A stretch of DNA of 64,000 bases from Streptococcus intermedius SK54 = ATCC 27335 (GCF_000413475.1 NZ_ATFK01000002.1:226001-290000), one strand, 5' to 3'. Counted from the first letter of the stretch, positions 8,019-19,844 are shown. Notes: generated from the sequence alone by a model not told the origin. Translations and numbers: made by a program.

Positions 8019-8528
8019 TTAGTTTAACCGGTCAGAAAATTGTTTTCCTAACCAAAGTGCAAAAAATAGGTTGACGATAACGATGAGAATACCAATGAGA
8101 CTGAAAACAAGAAGTTCAATTGTATTGACATGAAGTAAAGCGGTGGTTTTCCAAATGATGATACTGCTAACCGGTAAACACAGGATAGAGGTTGCAAGCG
8201 CTGGTATATAGCGCCTAAGCCAGATAGCTTGCAGGATATGAAGCACCAGATGAAGAGCGAAAGCGACGAATCCACCCAACCAGATGAGGTAAAGGAAGCG
8301 AGTATGGTAAAAAAGAGCCAAGAAAGCGACAAAGAGCACCATGACAAATTCCTCTGCCACAGCTAGTGCGAACCCTTCTGTGGATAAGTCTTTGTGGGTC
8401 TTTAGAATAGCCGTGGCTTTTTTGGCCAGTAGCCGCTCATTCCGCTGTAGCCATGGTATGAAACCAATGATTTCTTCTAAATCATGAAAAATGAAAAGCA
8501 GTGGAAATAACCAGATAATATCTTTCAT
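8019..8528 (-). CDS. HXXEE-domain membrane protein
   Basis: A 169-residue membrane protein with the HXXEE motif near its start (FHDLEEI, residues ~14-20) and a second His-rich segment (FALHLVLHILQAIW), as expected for this family. Four to five hydrophobic helices are visible. The biochemical role of HXXEE proteins is unknown; some authors suspect membrane-bound metalloenzymes. It follows the AraC gene on the same strand by 14 bp, so the two are probably cotranscribed. Confidence 0.75.
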   Translation of the reverse strand: MKDIIWLFPLLFIFHDLEEIIGFIPWLQRNERLLAKKATAILKTHKDLSTEGFALAVAEEFVMVLFVAFLALFYHTRFLYLIWLGGFVAFALHLVLHILQAIWLRRYIPALATSILCLPVSSIIIWKTTALLHVNTIELLVFSLIGILIVIVNLFFALWLGKQFSDRLN

Positions 8529-8542
8529 GGAGTCCCTCCTTG

Positions 8543-9412
8543 TTATTTTTTACGATATTGACTAGGAGTTAGTTGGTAATACTTTTTAAACTGCCGATTG
8601 AAGTTAGAGAGGTTGTTAAATCCAGATTGGGCAGCAATTTCTAGGACGGGTAAGGTAGAATGCTGCAAGAGTTCAGCCGCTTTTCGCAAGCGAAATTGAA
8701 TTACATATTCTATACAAGACACCCCCAAATGTTTCTTAAAGAAATTCATGAAATGCGTATCGCTGTAACTACAAATTTTGGCAAGTTGGTCAATAGTGAT
8801 TTCTTCTTGATAATGAGCGCTGATATAGTCAATAATGGTACGGATTTTTTCTTCCTTGCGATAGCCTTCTAAGGTTTGCTCTTTTGAAATGACATAACCA
8901 TTTTCAAATAAAAGATAAAAGAGTTGATTGAGCTGGGCTTTGAGTTGAAATTCAAAATATTTTGTGCGATAATAGCCTATTTTCATAGCATCAAGTAAAC
9001 ATTGCCGAATGTCTGTATAGGCTGGTTGATTAGGCTTGATGACGTGTACAAAATCTAATTGTCCATTGTAAAGTGGCTGCAAATAGTTAATACTGGCTTG
9101 GTCCATAGTAGAATAGCCCATCAAATCCAAATGAAAGTTGAGAGCATCCATGTAATGGCGGCGATTTTCAATCGGGTGAATCGAGTGAAGAGCATTGGGA
9201 CGAATAAGGATAATATCACCTGCTTCACTATTAAAGTAATCATAATCAATGTGAAACTGTGCTGTCCCCTCATGGACGTAAATCAGTTCAATATCCGTAT
9301 GCCAATGAAAGAGAATGTCTGGTTGACCATTTCGGGTAATGGTTCGTGTGAGAGAGTACGGAGTACCTTGGTTTTTGTAAACGATATCTTTATGTAATGT
9401 TCCCAGATCCAT
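8543..9412 (-). CDS. AraC-family regulator, probable activator of bglA
   Basis: A 289-residue protein. The N-terminal cupin-like sensor domain (~20-150: LFHWHTDIELIYVHEGTAQFHID) is followed by a C-terminal pair of AraC helix-turn-helices (~190-288; signature ending AAQSGFNNLSNFNRQFKKYYQLTPSQYRK). It is divergent from the 6-phospho-beta-glucosidase at 9524, with 111 bp between the starts. This is the typical geometry for a local sugar-responsive activator. Inducer unknown. Confidence 0.9.
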   Translation of the reverse strand: MDLGTLHKDIVYKNQGTPYSLTRTITRNGQPDILFHWHTDIELIYVHEGTAQFHIDYDYFNSEAGDIILIRPNALHSIHPIENRRHYMDALNFHLDLMGYSTMDQASINYLQPLYNGQLDFVHVIKPNQPAYTDIRQCLLDAMKIGYYRTKYFEFQLKAQLNQLFYLLFENGYVISKEQTLEGYRKEEKIRTIIDYISAHYQEEITIDQLAKICSYSDTHFMNFFKKHLGVSCIEYVIQFRLRKAAELLQHSTLPVLEIAAQSGFNNLSNFNRQFKKYYQLTPSQYRKK

Positions 9413-9502
9413 AAGTGTTGCCTCTTTCGTAGAATAATACCAATTTATAGAAGAATTGTGTTAGAAAATATTCTTTCTTAAGATTATAATATAATTGAGT
9501 AA

Positions 9503-11334
<1,832 letters not shown>

Positions 11335-11355
11335 TTTGATAAATTTGCTCCTTAT

Positions 11356-11390
11356 AAAAAAGGCCGAATCTTTCGATTCAGTCTTTTTCA
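11356..11390 (+). terminator. Terminator after bglA/VOC pseudogene
   Basis: AAAAGGCCGAATC and GATTCAGTCTTTTT form an imperfect stem around the loop TTTC, followed by a T run. Confidence 0.75.
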
Positions 11391-11612
11391 GATTACACAA
11401 ATGAACTGAAGAATTGTAACAGAGGGGCAAGGGAAAATGGTTGAAGTGTAGATTATTGTAGTTTTGTCTTCAAAAATTTCTCAATAGAGAAATCATTTTA
11501 ATAGTATTTTTTTCAGTGGTATTTATTGCTGGAAATCAAAAAGACAAACCTCAAAAAGAAGTTTGTTTTCGCGTTTTTGTCAGTGTTCGCTAAATAGTCA
11601 TGTGCTTGCAGT

Positions 11613-12758
11613 TTAACCCCAAAATTTCTTAGCGATTTCTTGGCCTTGTTTGATTTTAGCCCATTGCTGCGGGATAGCCAACTCATTGCCAGAATCACAA
11701 GAAGCAAAACCGCATTGATGTGACAGCAGCAAACGTTCCTTAGGCAAAATGGTGCTGGCTTGTTCTAATAACTTGAGAACACGTTCTTCATCATCAAGAT
11801 CAGTTGTCTTACTGGAAAGGAGTCCAAGAACAACCTCAGCATCTTTATCTTTAAGAGAAGCAAGAGCCTTCAAATCACCTGAGACGTCACTGTCCCATTC
11901 TAAGAAGAAGCGGTCATAGTGTTGATCACGCAAGAATTTTTCCGCAATCGCTTCATAAGTTCCGCCTGAGGCAGAACGGCTTTCATAATTTCCGCGGCAG
12001 TTATGTGTCCAAACTTTGAGTCCTAATTGATGCCCGTAATCAACTACCTCGTTATTGATCGCAATGAATTCATCAGCTAAATCAGCCAGCGCAGCATTGC
12101 CATCAGCAAAAAACGAAGCAGGATTTGATTCATCAAAAAGTTCCCAAAGGCAATCATCAAACTGGATAATCTCACCGCCAGCTTCCTTGTATTCTGTCAA
12201 GAATTCCTTGTAGGCCTTGATAAGACCAGCTTTTAATTCGTCATTGGTTTTGTAAACTTGCCCTTCACCAGCAAGTTTATCAAAGATAGTCAGTTCAGTA
12301 TAAGCATGCGCAGGTCCCCAAATCGTTAATTTTGTTTGCCTATCACCAGCTTCTTCCTTGAGCAGTTTGTAAATATCTAAAAAATGATGATTTTTACCTG
12401 AAAGTGGCTGGGTAATGCGAATACCGATGTCTTTACGTGTTTCGTACTGTCCGCCATCATGGTCTTTAAAAGTGTAGCCGTGGTCTGCAATGTAGCGTTC
12501 AATACCTTTAAGTCCCCAAATAAAATCTAAATGCCACATGGACTTAGAATATTCACCATCTGTCAAAATATCAATACCATTTGCCTTTTCATCAGCAATG
12601 ACCTTTTTAATCTCTGCTGTTTCTATTTCATGATAACCCGGAAAACTATCATAAAAAGGATACTGAATGTCATCACGATGTTCAATTTTATTTTTATAGT
12701 CAAGCAGATCAGCTGGACGAAGAAGAGATCCAACTAGTTGGAATTTTGATTGTGTCAT
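11613..12758 (-). CDS. Cobalamin-independent methionine synthase-like protein (YxjG/YxjH family)
   Basis: A ~381-residue protein related to the C-terminal catalytic half of MetE. It starts MTQSKFQLVGSLLRP, has TDGEYSKSMWHLDF near residue 65 and IIQFDDCLWEL near 200. It has SHQCGFAS near residue 350, giving the zinc-ligand cysteine position. YxjG/YxjH-type proteins are assigned to methionine synthesis or methyl transfer to homocysteine from an uncertain donor. The strong MET-box upstream at 12842 places it in the methionine regulon with metE (26428). A second in-frame ATG two codons upstream (12764) is possible. Confidence 0.85.
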   Translation of the reverse strand: MTQSKFQLVGSLLRPADLLDYKNKIEHRDDIQYPFYDSFPGYHEIETAEIKKVIADEKANGIDILTDGEYSKSMWHLDFIWGLKGIERYIADHGYTFKDHDGGQYETRKDIGIRITQPLSGKNHHFLDIYKLLKEEAGDRQTKLTIWGPAHAYTELTIFDKLAGEGQVYKTNDELKAGLIKAYKEFLTEYKEAGGEIIQFDDCLWELFDESNPASFFADGNAALADLADEFIAINNEVVDYGHQLGLKVWTHNCRGNYESRSASGGTYEAIAEKFLRDQHYDRFFLEWDSDVSGDLKALASLKDKDAEVVLGLLSSKTTDLDDEERVLKLLEQASTILPKERLLLSHQCGFASCDSGNELAIPQQWAKIKQGQEIAKKFWG

Positions 12759-12841
12759 ATACATGCCTCTTTCTAAATTTCTTGCTTTTTATTGTACAAA
12801 AGCTGAGCACTTTTGAAAAATAGTTAATTTAGAGAAAAAGG

Positions 12842-12858
12842 TATAGCTTAAAACTATA
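12842..12858 (-). promoter_or_regulatory. MET-box operator for a MetR/MtaR-type LysR regulator
   Basis: TATAGCTTAAAACTATA matches the streptococcal MET-box consensus TATAGTTT(S)AAACTATA at 15 of 17 positions. It lies 84 bp upstream of the MetE-like gene, as expected for LysR-type activation when methionine is low. Confidence 0.75.
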
Positions 12859-12955
12859 TCTCGGGCTAAAAGGCAAAGTCTCGTTTTAGGGCTCTTCTCG
12901 CTTGCAAATGAACTAATTTAGTCGTTTATAGAGTTAAAAAATTTTTTATGTTGAA

Positions 12956-13399
12956 AAAAGAGAAGAAGAGTATCAAGGGGATAAAGAGAAGTTAGAAAAA
13001 CTATCATCAAGAAATGTCGAATTACCAACACTTATTGTAAAGCTATATGAAGAGCACACACTTGGAAAAATTCCTGTAAAACACTTTGATAGATTATTAA
13101 TGTTCGATAATACAGAGCAACAAGATTTAGAAAAATAAATACAGTATTTTGAACAAGAAATAGAAAGCGGTCATCAGAGAAAAGTTAACACTGATAAATT
13201 TCTAAAAATGATAGAGAAATATACCGATATTGAGGAACTGATTATACCAATGATAAATGACTATATAGAAAAAGTTGTAGTTCATGAAGCAACAGAGGGA
13301 AGAAAAGGAACAGACAGAAAACAACAAGTTGATGTGTACTTTAACTTTATAGGGAGCTGTCAAATACCACAGAAAGCCGATATAGAAAAAATAGCTTAA
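12956..13399 (+). pseudogene. C-terminal remnant of a large serine recombinase (DUF4368 end)
   Basis: One reading frame runs from about 12956 to the stop at 13397-13399. A single internal TAA lies at 13136-13138. Recognisable pieces are VELPTLIVKLYEEHTLGKIP and, near the end, IEKVVVHEATEGRKGTDRKQQVDVYFNFIG. These are typical of the C-terminus of TnpX-like/ICE-type serine recombinases (DUF4368). The catalytic N-terminal domain is absent, so this is the tail of a deleted mobile element. Confidence 0.8.
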
Positions 13400-13457
13400 A
13401 AATGGTATAATATATAACAAATTCAAGGTGAGATATATTAGTTAGGAGGGCTAAACT

Positions 13458-14020
13458 ATGTCAAATGTATATGAGAACGTTCCTAAATTTGAAAGTGGAA
13501 AATTTTTACTCCGATTTGTAGATAAAGATGATGTAGAAGATTTATTCGCAGTTTATAGTGATAAAAATTCATTGCCTTTTTTCAACAGCGATAATTGTGA
13601 TGGGGATAATTTTTACTATTCAACAAAAGACAAGATGAAACAAGCTATTGATTTTTGGCTAAAATCATATCAGACAAAATGGTTCGTTGGGTTATTATTG
13701 ATAAGATTTCACTAAAAGTAATTGGAACTATTGAACTGTTTAATAGAACATCAGAAGATAAGTTTAATGGCATGAGCGTACTTAGATTGGATTTGAAAAG
13801 CGAATATGAAAAAGAAGAAGTTATTAAAGAAATTTTGGAGCTTATAGTTCCGCCAACTTATGAACTATTTGATTGCGAAGAAGTTATTACTAAAGTTCCT
13901 AATTACGCCATTGAAAGAATATCTGCTGTATCTGGCATTGGTTTTACAAAATCGGATAATTTTTTAGTAGGAACGCATGATGGATATTCATATAAAGATT
14001 ATTGGACAATTCATAAATAA
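13458..14020 (+). pseudogene. Frameshifted GNAT-family acetyltransferase
   Basis: The N-terminal part (MSNVYENVPKFESGKFLLRF...) runs to about 13685. The C-terminal part (VRWVIIDKISLKVIGTIELF... to YSYKDYWTIHK) continues in another frame to 14020. Joined, they give a ~187-residue GNAT protein. GNAT genes of this type travel in conjugative elements, consistent with the recombinase tail just upstream and the DUF3847 remnant downstream. GGAGG is present before the ATG. Confidence 0.8.
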
Positions 14021-14126
14021 AAATTAGTAGATCAAAAAATATAGTTAAAATTCAAGGAAGCAGTGAATCAAAAAAGGTTTACTGGTTTTTCTTTGCTCAA
14101 AAACAGAAAGAGAGGAAAACAGAAAA

Positions 14127-14429
14127 ATGAAAAATATAGATGAAAAAGTCTTAATGGCAGAAGAAATCAAGCAGTTACAAAACAAAAGAAAAAAGCTCAT
14201 CAGTCAGTAGAAACAGGAAGAATGAAAGAAAAGAGATAGACGGCTTTATGAAAAAGGAGCAGTCTTTGAAAGTATCTTTACCAAGAGTAAGGATTTTACC
14301 AAAGATGAATTTTATCAATTAATCACATTTCCGAAAGAAATAATCAATAAAAAAATTTTAAAAATCATAGAGAAGCGAGAAGAAAGAGGAAAGAAAAATA
14401 CAGAACCACGAGAGCAAGAAGCGGGCTGA
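14127..14429 (+). pseudogene. DUF3847 protein remnant with two nonsense codons
   Basis: A single frame of 101 codons (MKNIDEKVLMAEEIKQLQNK...) is interrupted by TAG at 14208-14210 and TGA at 14223-14225. The later part is intact (YEKGAVFESIFTKSKDFTKDEF...). The charged, lysine-rich sequence and C-terminal half match DUF3847, a small protein common in Firmicute conjugative and mobilizable elements. With the recombinase and GNAT remnants it marks an eroded mobile element at about 12.95-14.43 kb. The following 14430-14647 holds no gene that I can see. Confidence 0.72.
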
Positions 14430-14647
14430 CGTTATATTGAAATAGCATTGTATCTCCTTTCGATATCATATAATGATTGCTATTTTACCATTAAAAATGA
14501 CTGTTTTTCCCTTTAGATGAAAATGATACATCATTTTAAAAAGGTGACATCTTTTATATAAAAGCTCTTAATCCAAATGAAAATAAGTTTTCTCTTCCCT
14601 CTCCTTTTTGGTAAAATAGAAGAAAAACAAGGAGCAACTTATAACCG

Positions 14648-15382
14648 ATGCGCGATAACCATTTACACACCCATTTTTCCTATGATTCTGACGCTCATTT
14701 TGAAGACTATCTAGCTCACTATGATGGTGATATCGTCACAACTGAGCACTACGACCTGTCCAACCCCTACACTCAGCAGGATGATGTGCCTGATTATGAG
14801 GCTTATTCTAAAGAAATAGCCGAGCTTAATGTGAAATACAGCAACCGCATCAAGCGAGGCATTGAAATTGGCTACTACCAACCCCGTGAAGCGGATATTC
14901 TCAGCTTCCTAGCTGACAAGGACTATGATTTGAAATTACTTTCTGTCCACCACAACGGGGTCAATGATTATCTGGATGATGAAGTGGCAGATATGGACAA
15001 AGAGACCATTATCCAAGAATACCTAGACAAGCTGGAATACGCTATCGGGCGCGTAGAAGCTGATGTGCTGGCGCATTTCGACTATGGCTTTCGCTTGTTT
15101 GACCTGACGATTGATGAATTAAAGACTCATGAAGCCCAGCTGCGCAGCATTTTTCACAAGATGATCGACCACAACCTAGCCTTTGAACTCAACAGCAAGT
15201 CCATGTACCTCTATGGACACGAGCATCTCTACCGCTATGCCTTAGGCCTAGTCAAAAACTTAGGCTGCCACAAATACTCCATCGGCTCCGACGGTCACAA
15301 ACTCGAACACTTCCGCCTAGCCTTTGACAAAATTCAAGACATCTTAGATGAGTATGGAATTGAAGAGGGGGATATAATTTAA
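14648..15382 (+). CDS. PHP-domain phosphatase, histidinol-phosphatase (HisJ/HisK)-like
   Basis: A 244-residue PHP-family phosphoesterase. It opens with the metal-binding motif MRDNHLHTHFSYDSD. Further expected ligands are TTEHYD near residue 32, LSVHHNG near 100, LAHFDYG near 138 and SIGSDGHK near 220. In streptococci these enzymes are annotated as histidinol-phosphate phosphatases, but no his operon is nearby, so a different phosphomonoester is possible. AAGGAGC lies 12 bp before the ATG. Confidence 0.85.
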   Translation: MRDNHLHTHFSYDSDAHFEDYLAHYDGDIVTTEHYDLSNPYTQQDDVPDYEAYSKEIAELNVKYSNRIKRGIEIGYYQPREADILSFLADKDYDLKLLSVHHNGVNDYLDDEVADMDKETIIQEYLDKLEYAIGRVEADVLAHFDYGFRLFDLTIDELKTHEAQLRSIFHKMIDHNLAFELNSKSMYLYGHEHLYRYALGLVKNLGCHKYSIGSDGHKLEHFRLAFDKIQDILDEYGIEEGDII

Positions 15383-15520
15383 AAAGCAGCGGTGGGTTGT
15401 TGTAGCATTTCGTTTGTAAACAGTATTCCTATTGTCAGCCAGCTCATGTGGTTCGGCACGCCAGCAAACATACGGTTTTATAGCTAAATTGAATGATTAT
15501 GATAGATTGGGGATATTGAA

Positions 15521-16351
15521 ATGAGTGATATAAAATTAAATGATATATTTGGATTTACTGAAGAAGAAATTCCACATGTAAAAATTTATTTTCATGTGTG
15601 GAAAAGCGATGTGAATTATACAAAAGATTATTATCTATCTAATAAAGAACAAGTTAACCATTGGAATATTTTCTATAATGCTGATAAGAAACATTTTAAA
15701 GTTGGAGAAACGGTGATAAATGTAGTAAAAGTAGACTATGATAAATATTTGGTTACTATGGTAAAAAAAGTGACTAAAGATTTAAATCGATATAATGATC
15801 AAGGTTATGAAGGAGAAAATGTAGAAAAATTTAAACCATATTTTGATCGTTTAATCATAAAATATAAGCCAGGTCGCATGAGAGTGAGAAAATATGCAAG
15901 TCTTTATGATGATGTTATCGTTTCCGAAATCCTATCAGAACCATGGCGAGGTGATGATTTTAATGGTTATGATGAAATTTGTTTATCATATTCTCAATTA
16001 GAAAGTATTTTTAGACTGGAGAAGAGAGATTGGTTAACTGCTTTACAAAATCAAAAAGCTGTTTATCTAATTACAGATAAAAAAACAGGACAGTTATATG
16101 TTGGTTCAGCTACAAGTAAAGATAAAATGTTGCTTAGTAGATGGAATTCATATGTAAATAATGGTCATGGTGGTAATACAGAACTCCATAAATTAGTCAC
16201 AGAAAAAGGTTTTAACTATGTAAAAGAAAATTTTCAATACAGTCTTTTGGAAAACTTCAATGGAAAAGTTGATGATGATTATATTATTGGTCGGGAACAA
16301 TGGTGGAAGAAGGTATTACAATCAATAAAATTTGGTTATAATGATAATTAA
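15521..16351 (+). CDS. GIY-YIG nuclease-domain protein with unknown N-terminal half
   Basis: 276 residues. The C-terminal ~100 residues are a GIY-YIG nuclease: AVYLI at 180-184 and LYVGS at 192-196 replace GIY and YIG, Arg207 lies in SRWNSY, GHGGN at 215-219, and the metal-binding Glu259 in REQWWKKVLQS. The N-terminal ~170 residues are tyrosine- and charge-rich (KYKPGRMRVRKYASLYDD) and I do not recognise the domain. It is a stand-alone gene with its own intergenic regions. It could be a restriction- or defence-type nuclease, or a homing-type enzyme. Confidence 0.75.
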   Translation: MSDIKLNDIFGFTEEEIPHVKIYFHVWKSDVNYTKDYYLSNKEQVNHWNIFYNADKKHFKVGETVINVVKVDYDKYLVTMVKKVTKDLNRYNDQGYEGENVEKFKPYFDRLIIKYKPGRMRVRKYASLYDDVIVSEILSEPWRGDDFNGYDEICLSYSQLESIFRLEKRDWLTALQNQKAVYLITDKKTGQLYVGSATSKDKMLLSRWNSYVNNGHGGNTELHKLVTEKGFNYVKENFQYSLLENFNGKVDDDYIIGREQWWKKVLQSIKFGYNDN

Positions 16352-16434
16352 TTTTAATTGATAGCTTTTGAATATTGATTTTACTTACAAATTGAATCAT
16401 ATTAAAATAAACTCAACGAAAGCGAGTGCACATT

Positions 16435-16973
16435 ATGACCGAAAACTTAATCCTAGTTCGTCCCAGTCTTGATTGGGAAGAGGAATTACTGGCTTATAAG
16501 GAAGCGTTTAAAAGTGCGCACATGTACGGCGGAGCTGGTCTTTACAAATTTGATAAGTTGTCTGATTGGCTGGTTTACCTAGACAGGCTCTCAAAGGATA
16601 AACCAGCAGAAGAAGGATGGACAGCAACGGTTTTTCTCTGCATTCGTCAGTCCGATAAGCGAATGATTGGTATTTGCAATGTCAGACATCATCTAAATAG
16701 TTTAGGTTTGCTTAATGTTTCAGGCCACATTGGTTATTCTATTCGGCCTGATGAGCGTAAGAAAGGCTACGCTAAAGTGCAGCTGCGCCTAGCATTGTTA
16801 GAAGCTAAGAAATTAGGCATTAACAAGGTTTTGGTGACCTGCGCAGACTGGAATATTGGTTCTGAACGTACTATCCTTGCAAACGGAGGTGTCTATGAAG
16901 ATAGCCGTTTGGATAAATCAACGGGGAACATGATGAAGCGGTACTGGATAAATGTGACTGAAAGGAACAGCAT

Positions 16974-16977
<4 letters not shown>
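16435..16977 (+). CDS. GNAT-family N-acetyltransferase
   Basis: About 180 residues beginning MTENLILVRPSLDWEEEL. The acetyl-CoA-binding motif is visible around HIGYSIRPDERKKGYAKVQLRLAL (RxxGxG/A type), followed by CADWNIGSERTILANGG. It is related to small-molecule or ribosomal-protein N-acetyltransferases; the substrate is unknown. ATG 16435 is preferred over an in-frame GTG three codons upstream. Its stop overlaps the ATG of the alpha/beta-hydrolase scar at 16974. Confidence 0.82.
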
Positions 16978-17664
<687 letters not shown>

Positions 17665-17688
17665 AAAAGCTGGAGTGTTCCAGCTTTT
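17665..17688 (+). terminator. Terminator after the GH1 remnant
   Basis: A perfect 10-bp stem (AAAAGCTGGA, 17665-17674, with TCCAGCTTTT, 17679-17688) around the loop GTGT. The stretch 17689-17943 contains no gene that I can recognise. Confidence 0.85.
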
Positions 17689-17943
17689 AATATTGAAAAT
17701 ATTAATCACTTTATGGCTCTAGTGCAAAATAGTACCCAGACATTTTGTATAGTTTAACATCCATAATTAATACTTTAGTTGATTGTTGGAGATTGCAATA
17801 GACAAAATATTGTTTATTTCATCAGGTATTCTTTTGAATTTGAAAAACAAATAACCTTGAACGTCGCTGATACGTTGCGCATTTATTGCAAGAGCAGTGT
17901 CAGTTAAAGGCACTGTTCTCCCTAGACTCTGTTTGACTTTCCG

Positions 17944-17972
17944 TTGACTTCCGTCTTTTTCCTTGTTACACT
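17944..17972 (+). promoter_or_regulatory. Promoter of the two-component system
   Basis: TTGACT (17944-17949), 17 bp, TACACT (17967-17972). A near-direct repeat (TTGACTTTCCG then TTGACTTCCG, 17934-17953) overlaps the -35 and could be an autoregulatory response-regulator site. Confidence 0.65.
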
Positions 17973-18006
17973 AAGGATAAAAGATTTCATTAGAAATGGA
18001 AGAAAT

Positions 18007-18684
18007 ATGGCAAATATTTTAATCATAGAAGACAATAACGATATTCATGAACTTTTAAAAGATTTGTTTCAAGCTGAACATAGAGTCTATTCAGCTTATT
18101 CTGGAACAGAAGGATTGCTTGTATTTGCACAGCAGAAGATTGATTTGGTGCTGCTGGATATTATGTTACCGGGAAAAAATGGTGATCAAGTCTTAGCAGA
18201 AATTCGCAAAAGCAGTCAGATTCCAGTGGTCATGCTGACTGCTTTAGGTGAGAAATCACTGGTCAGTCAATATCTGTTAAATGGTGCCAATGACTATATT
18301 GTTAAACCATTCAATCTGGATGAAGTTTTTGCACGTGTGACGGTGCAGCTGCGAAGCCACTTTTCACGAGATCAAATAGATGAGATACAACGAGTTAAAA
18401 ATATCCGCCTTTTACCAGATACATTTGAAGTAGTTAAGGGAGACAATCGAGTTCGTTTAGGGAGAAAAGAGTATCAAATCTTGCAAACGTTGCTTTGTCA
18501 TCCTAAGAAAATTTACACAAAAGAAGAATTATTTGAATTGGTTTGGGAAGAACCCTACTTGCCGGGAGATAATACGCTGAACACTCACCTTAGCAATCTT
18601 CGCAAAAAATTAGCCCAACTAGATCCGACTGAAGAATACATTGAAACAATCTGGGGCTTAGGTGTGAGAATTAAGGAGGACTAA
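18007..18684 (+). CDS. OmpR/PhoB-family response regulator
   Basis: 225 residues. The receiver domain starts MANILIIEDNNDIHELL, with acidic pocket Glu8/Asp9, phospho-acceptor Asp51 in LVLLDIMLPGKNGD, and Lys in NDYIVKPFNLDE. A C-terminal winged-helix DNA-binding domain follows (RKEYQILQTLLCHPKKIYTKEELFELVW). ATG 18007 is used because the upstream in-frame codons lie in the promoter. It is paired with the kinase 2 bp downstream. Proximity to the ABC transporter at 19878-21558 suggests it controls that exporter, as in peptide-antibiotic sensing systems. That link is inference. Confidence 0.9.
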   Translation: MANILIIEDNNDIHELLKDLFQAEHRVYSAYSGTEGLLVFAQQKIDLVLLDIMLPGKNGDQVLAEIRKSSQIPVVMLTALGEKSLVSQYLLNGANDYIVKPFNLDEVFARVTVQLRSHFSRDQIDEIQRVKNIRLLPDTFEVVKGDNRVRLGRKEYQILQTLLCHPKKIYTKEELFELVWEEPYLPGDNTLNTHLSNLRKKLAQLDPTEEYIETIWGLGVRIKED

Positions 18685-18686
18685 GA

Positions 18687-19553
18687 ATGCTGGTTTGGAT
18701 ACTAGTTGCATTAATCAGTCTGCTTGGACTCTTGCTATTGCGTTATCATATTGCAGTCCGTAATCTTTCACAACAGATTCGTGAGAAACGAGAAACTGGT
18801 AGTCAGATACGCTTAACACCTCAATATCATGGTCAAACAATGATTGAGGTGGCAAATGAAGTGGAAAAACTCTTTCAAGAAGTAGAACAAACACGTTTTA
18901 TTGCTCGCCAGGAGAAGAAAACTTTGGATATGGCTATTAGCAATATTGCTCACGATATTCGCACACCCTTGACCATCGCTAGCGGTTATACCCAACAGCT
19001 TATGAAGGGAAAAGAAGAGAATGAACAATTATTGAAAATTGCGACCAATCTATCTGTTGTTTCCAATCGTTTGGAAGCCCTTATGGAATATCGCCGACTT
19101 ATGGAAGGGGCTGTTCGACCGCAGTTTCGACAAATAGATATTTCCAAACTGATAACGAACCAAATGCTTTCTTTTTATGATGCTTTTCAAGAAGAAGGAA
19201 TTGACTTACAGGTGAATTTGCAAGAAGGGTTAGTGCTAGAGACAGATCCAGAAATTTTGGAACGAATTGTCCAAAATATGTTAAGTAATGTCCTCAAGCA
19301 TGGTAAAGAAACAGCTCAGATATCTTTGACACGTACAGATAGATCTATTCTTTTAAGCGTAAAAAACGTTGTTCGCCAACCCATTCAATATTTGGAAAAA
19401 TTAACCAACCGTTTTTATTCTGAGAATCTCTCAAATGCAGAAGAATCCTCTGGCTTAGGGCTTTATATCACCCAGCAGTTGGTGGAAATCCTGCAAGGGC
19501 AGCTAGAAATGAAGGCAGAGGATGTATGGTTTGAGTTGCTTATTCGTTTGTAA
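18687..19553 (+). CDS. Sensor histidine kinase with one N-terminal membrane helix
   Basis: 288 residues. A single membrane helix (~3-19) is followed by a short linker and HisKA with His89 in SNIAHDIRTPLTIASGY. The HATPase domain has the N-box IVQNMLSNVLKHG and the G-box SSGLGLYITQQLVE. There is no extracytoplasmic sensor loop, as in the intramembrane-sensing kinases that work with BceAB/BcrAB-like ABC transporters. It is cotranscribed with the response regulator. The signal is unknown. Confidence 0.9.
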   Translation: MLVWILVALISLLGLLLLRYHIAVRNLSQQIREKRETGSQIRLTPQYHGQTMIEVANEVEKLFQEVEQTRFIARQEKKTLDMAISNIAHDIRTPLTIASGYTQQLMKGKEENEQLLKIATNLSVVSNRLEALMEYRRLMEGAVRPQFRQIDISKLITNQMLSFYDAFQEEGIDLQVNLQEGLVLETDPEILERIVQNMLSNVLKHGKETAQISLTRTDRSILLSVKNVVRQPIQYLEKLTNRFYSENLSNAEESSGLGLYITQQLVEILQGQLEMKAEDVWFELLIRL

Positions 19554-19843
19554 GGGCTTGATACAGAAAGGCGGTGGGGCAGAACTAAAAATTGACTATT
19601 TTTAGCTTTGCTCTCTTGTTTCTAGGTTCAGGCTTAAAAGGTCTCCCAGACCTTTTAAATAGTCCCAGCCTTGTGAAGTGATGGATGAAGAAAACGAAGT
19701 TTTTGTTAAATAAATTTTTGGGAATCGAAAAGACAACTAAAAAATGAAAGTAACTTGCTTCGAAAGCCTAATTTGCAACCTCGACAGCCATTGGCTGTTG
19801 AGCAATCAGTGACCATGTTAAGAACTTTCGATCATAATAAAAC
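19554..19843. repeat. Hairpin-rich intergenic block
   Basis: The space between the kinase gene and the convergent ABC permease carries nested inverted repeats. One is an imperfect 14-bp stem at 19579-19592 / 19598-19611, likely the kinase terminator. Another is a perfect 11-bp palindrome with a 3-nt loop at 19634-19644 / 19648-19658. A further short one, ACAGCCATTGGCTGT, lies near 19788-19802. No gene is visible. It looks like a degenerate streptococcal intergenic repeat, but I cannot name a family. Confidence 0.5.
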
Positions 19844-19844
19844 G

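Noticed and set aside
17944..18006. Longer N-terminus of the response regulator from 17944
   Set aside because: That stretch contains the -35 and -10 promoter elements; the receiver domain starts naturally at 18007.
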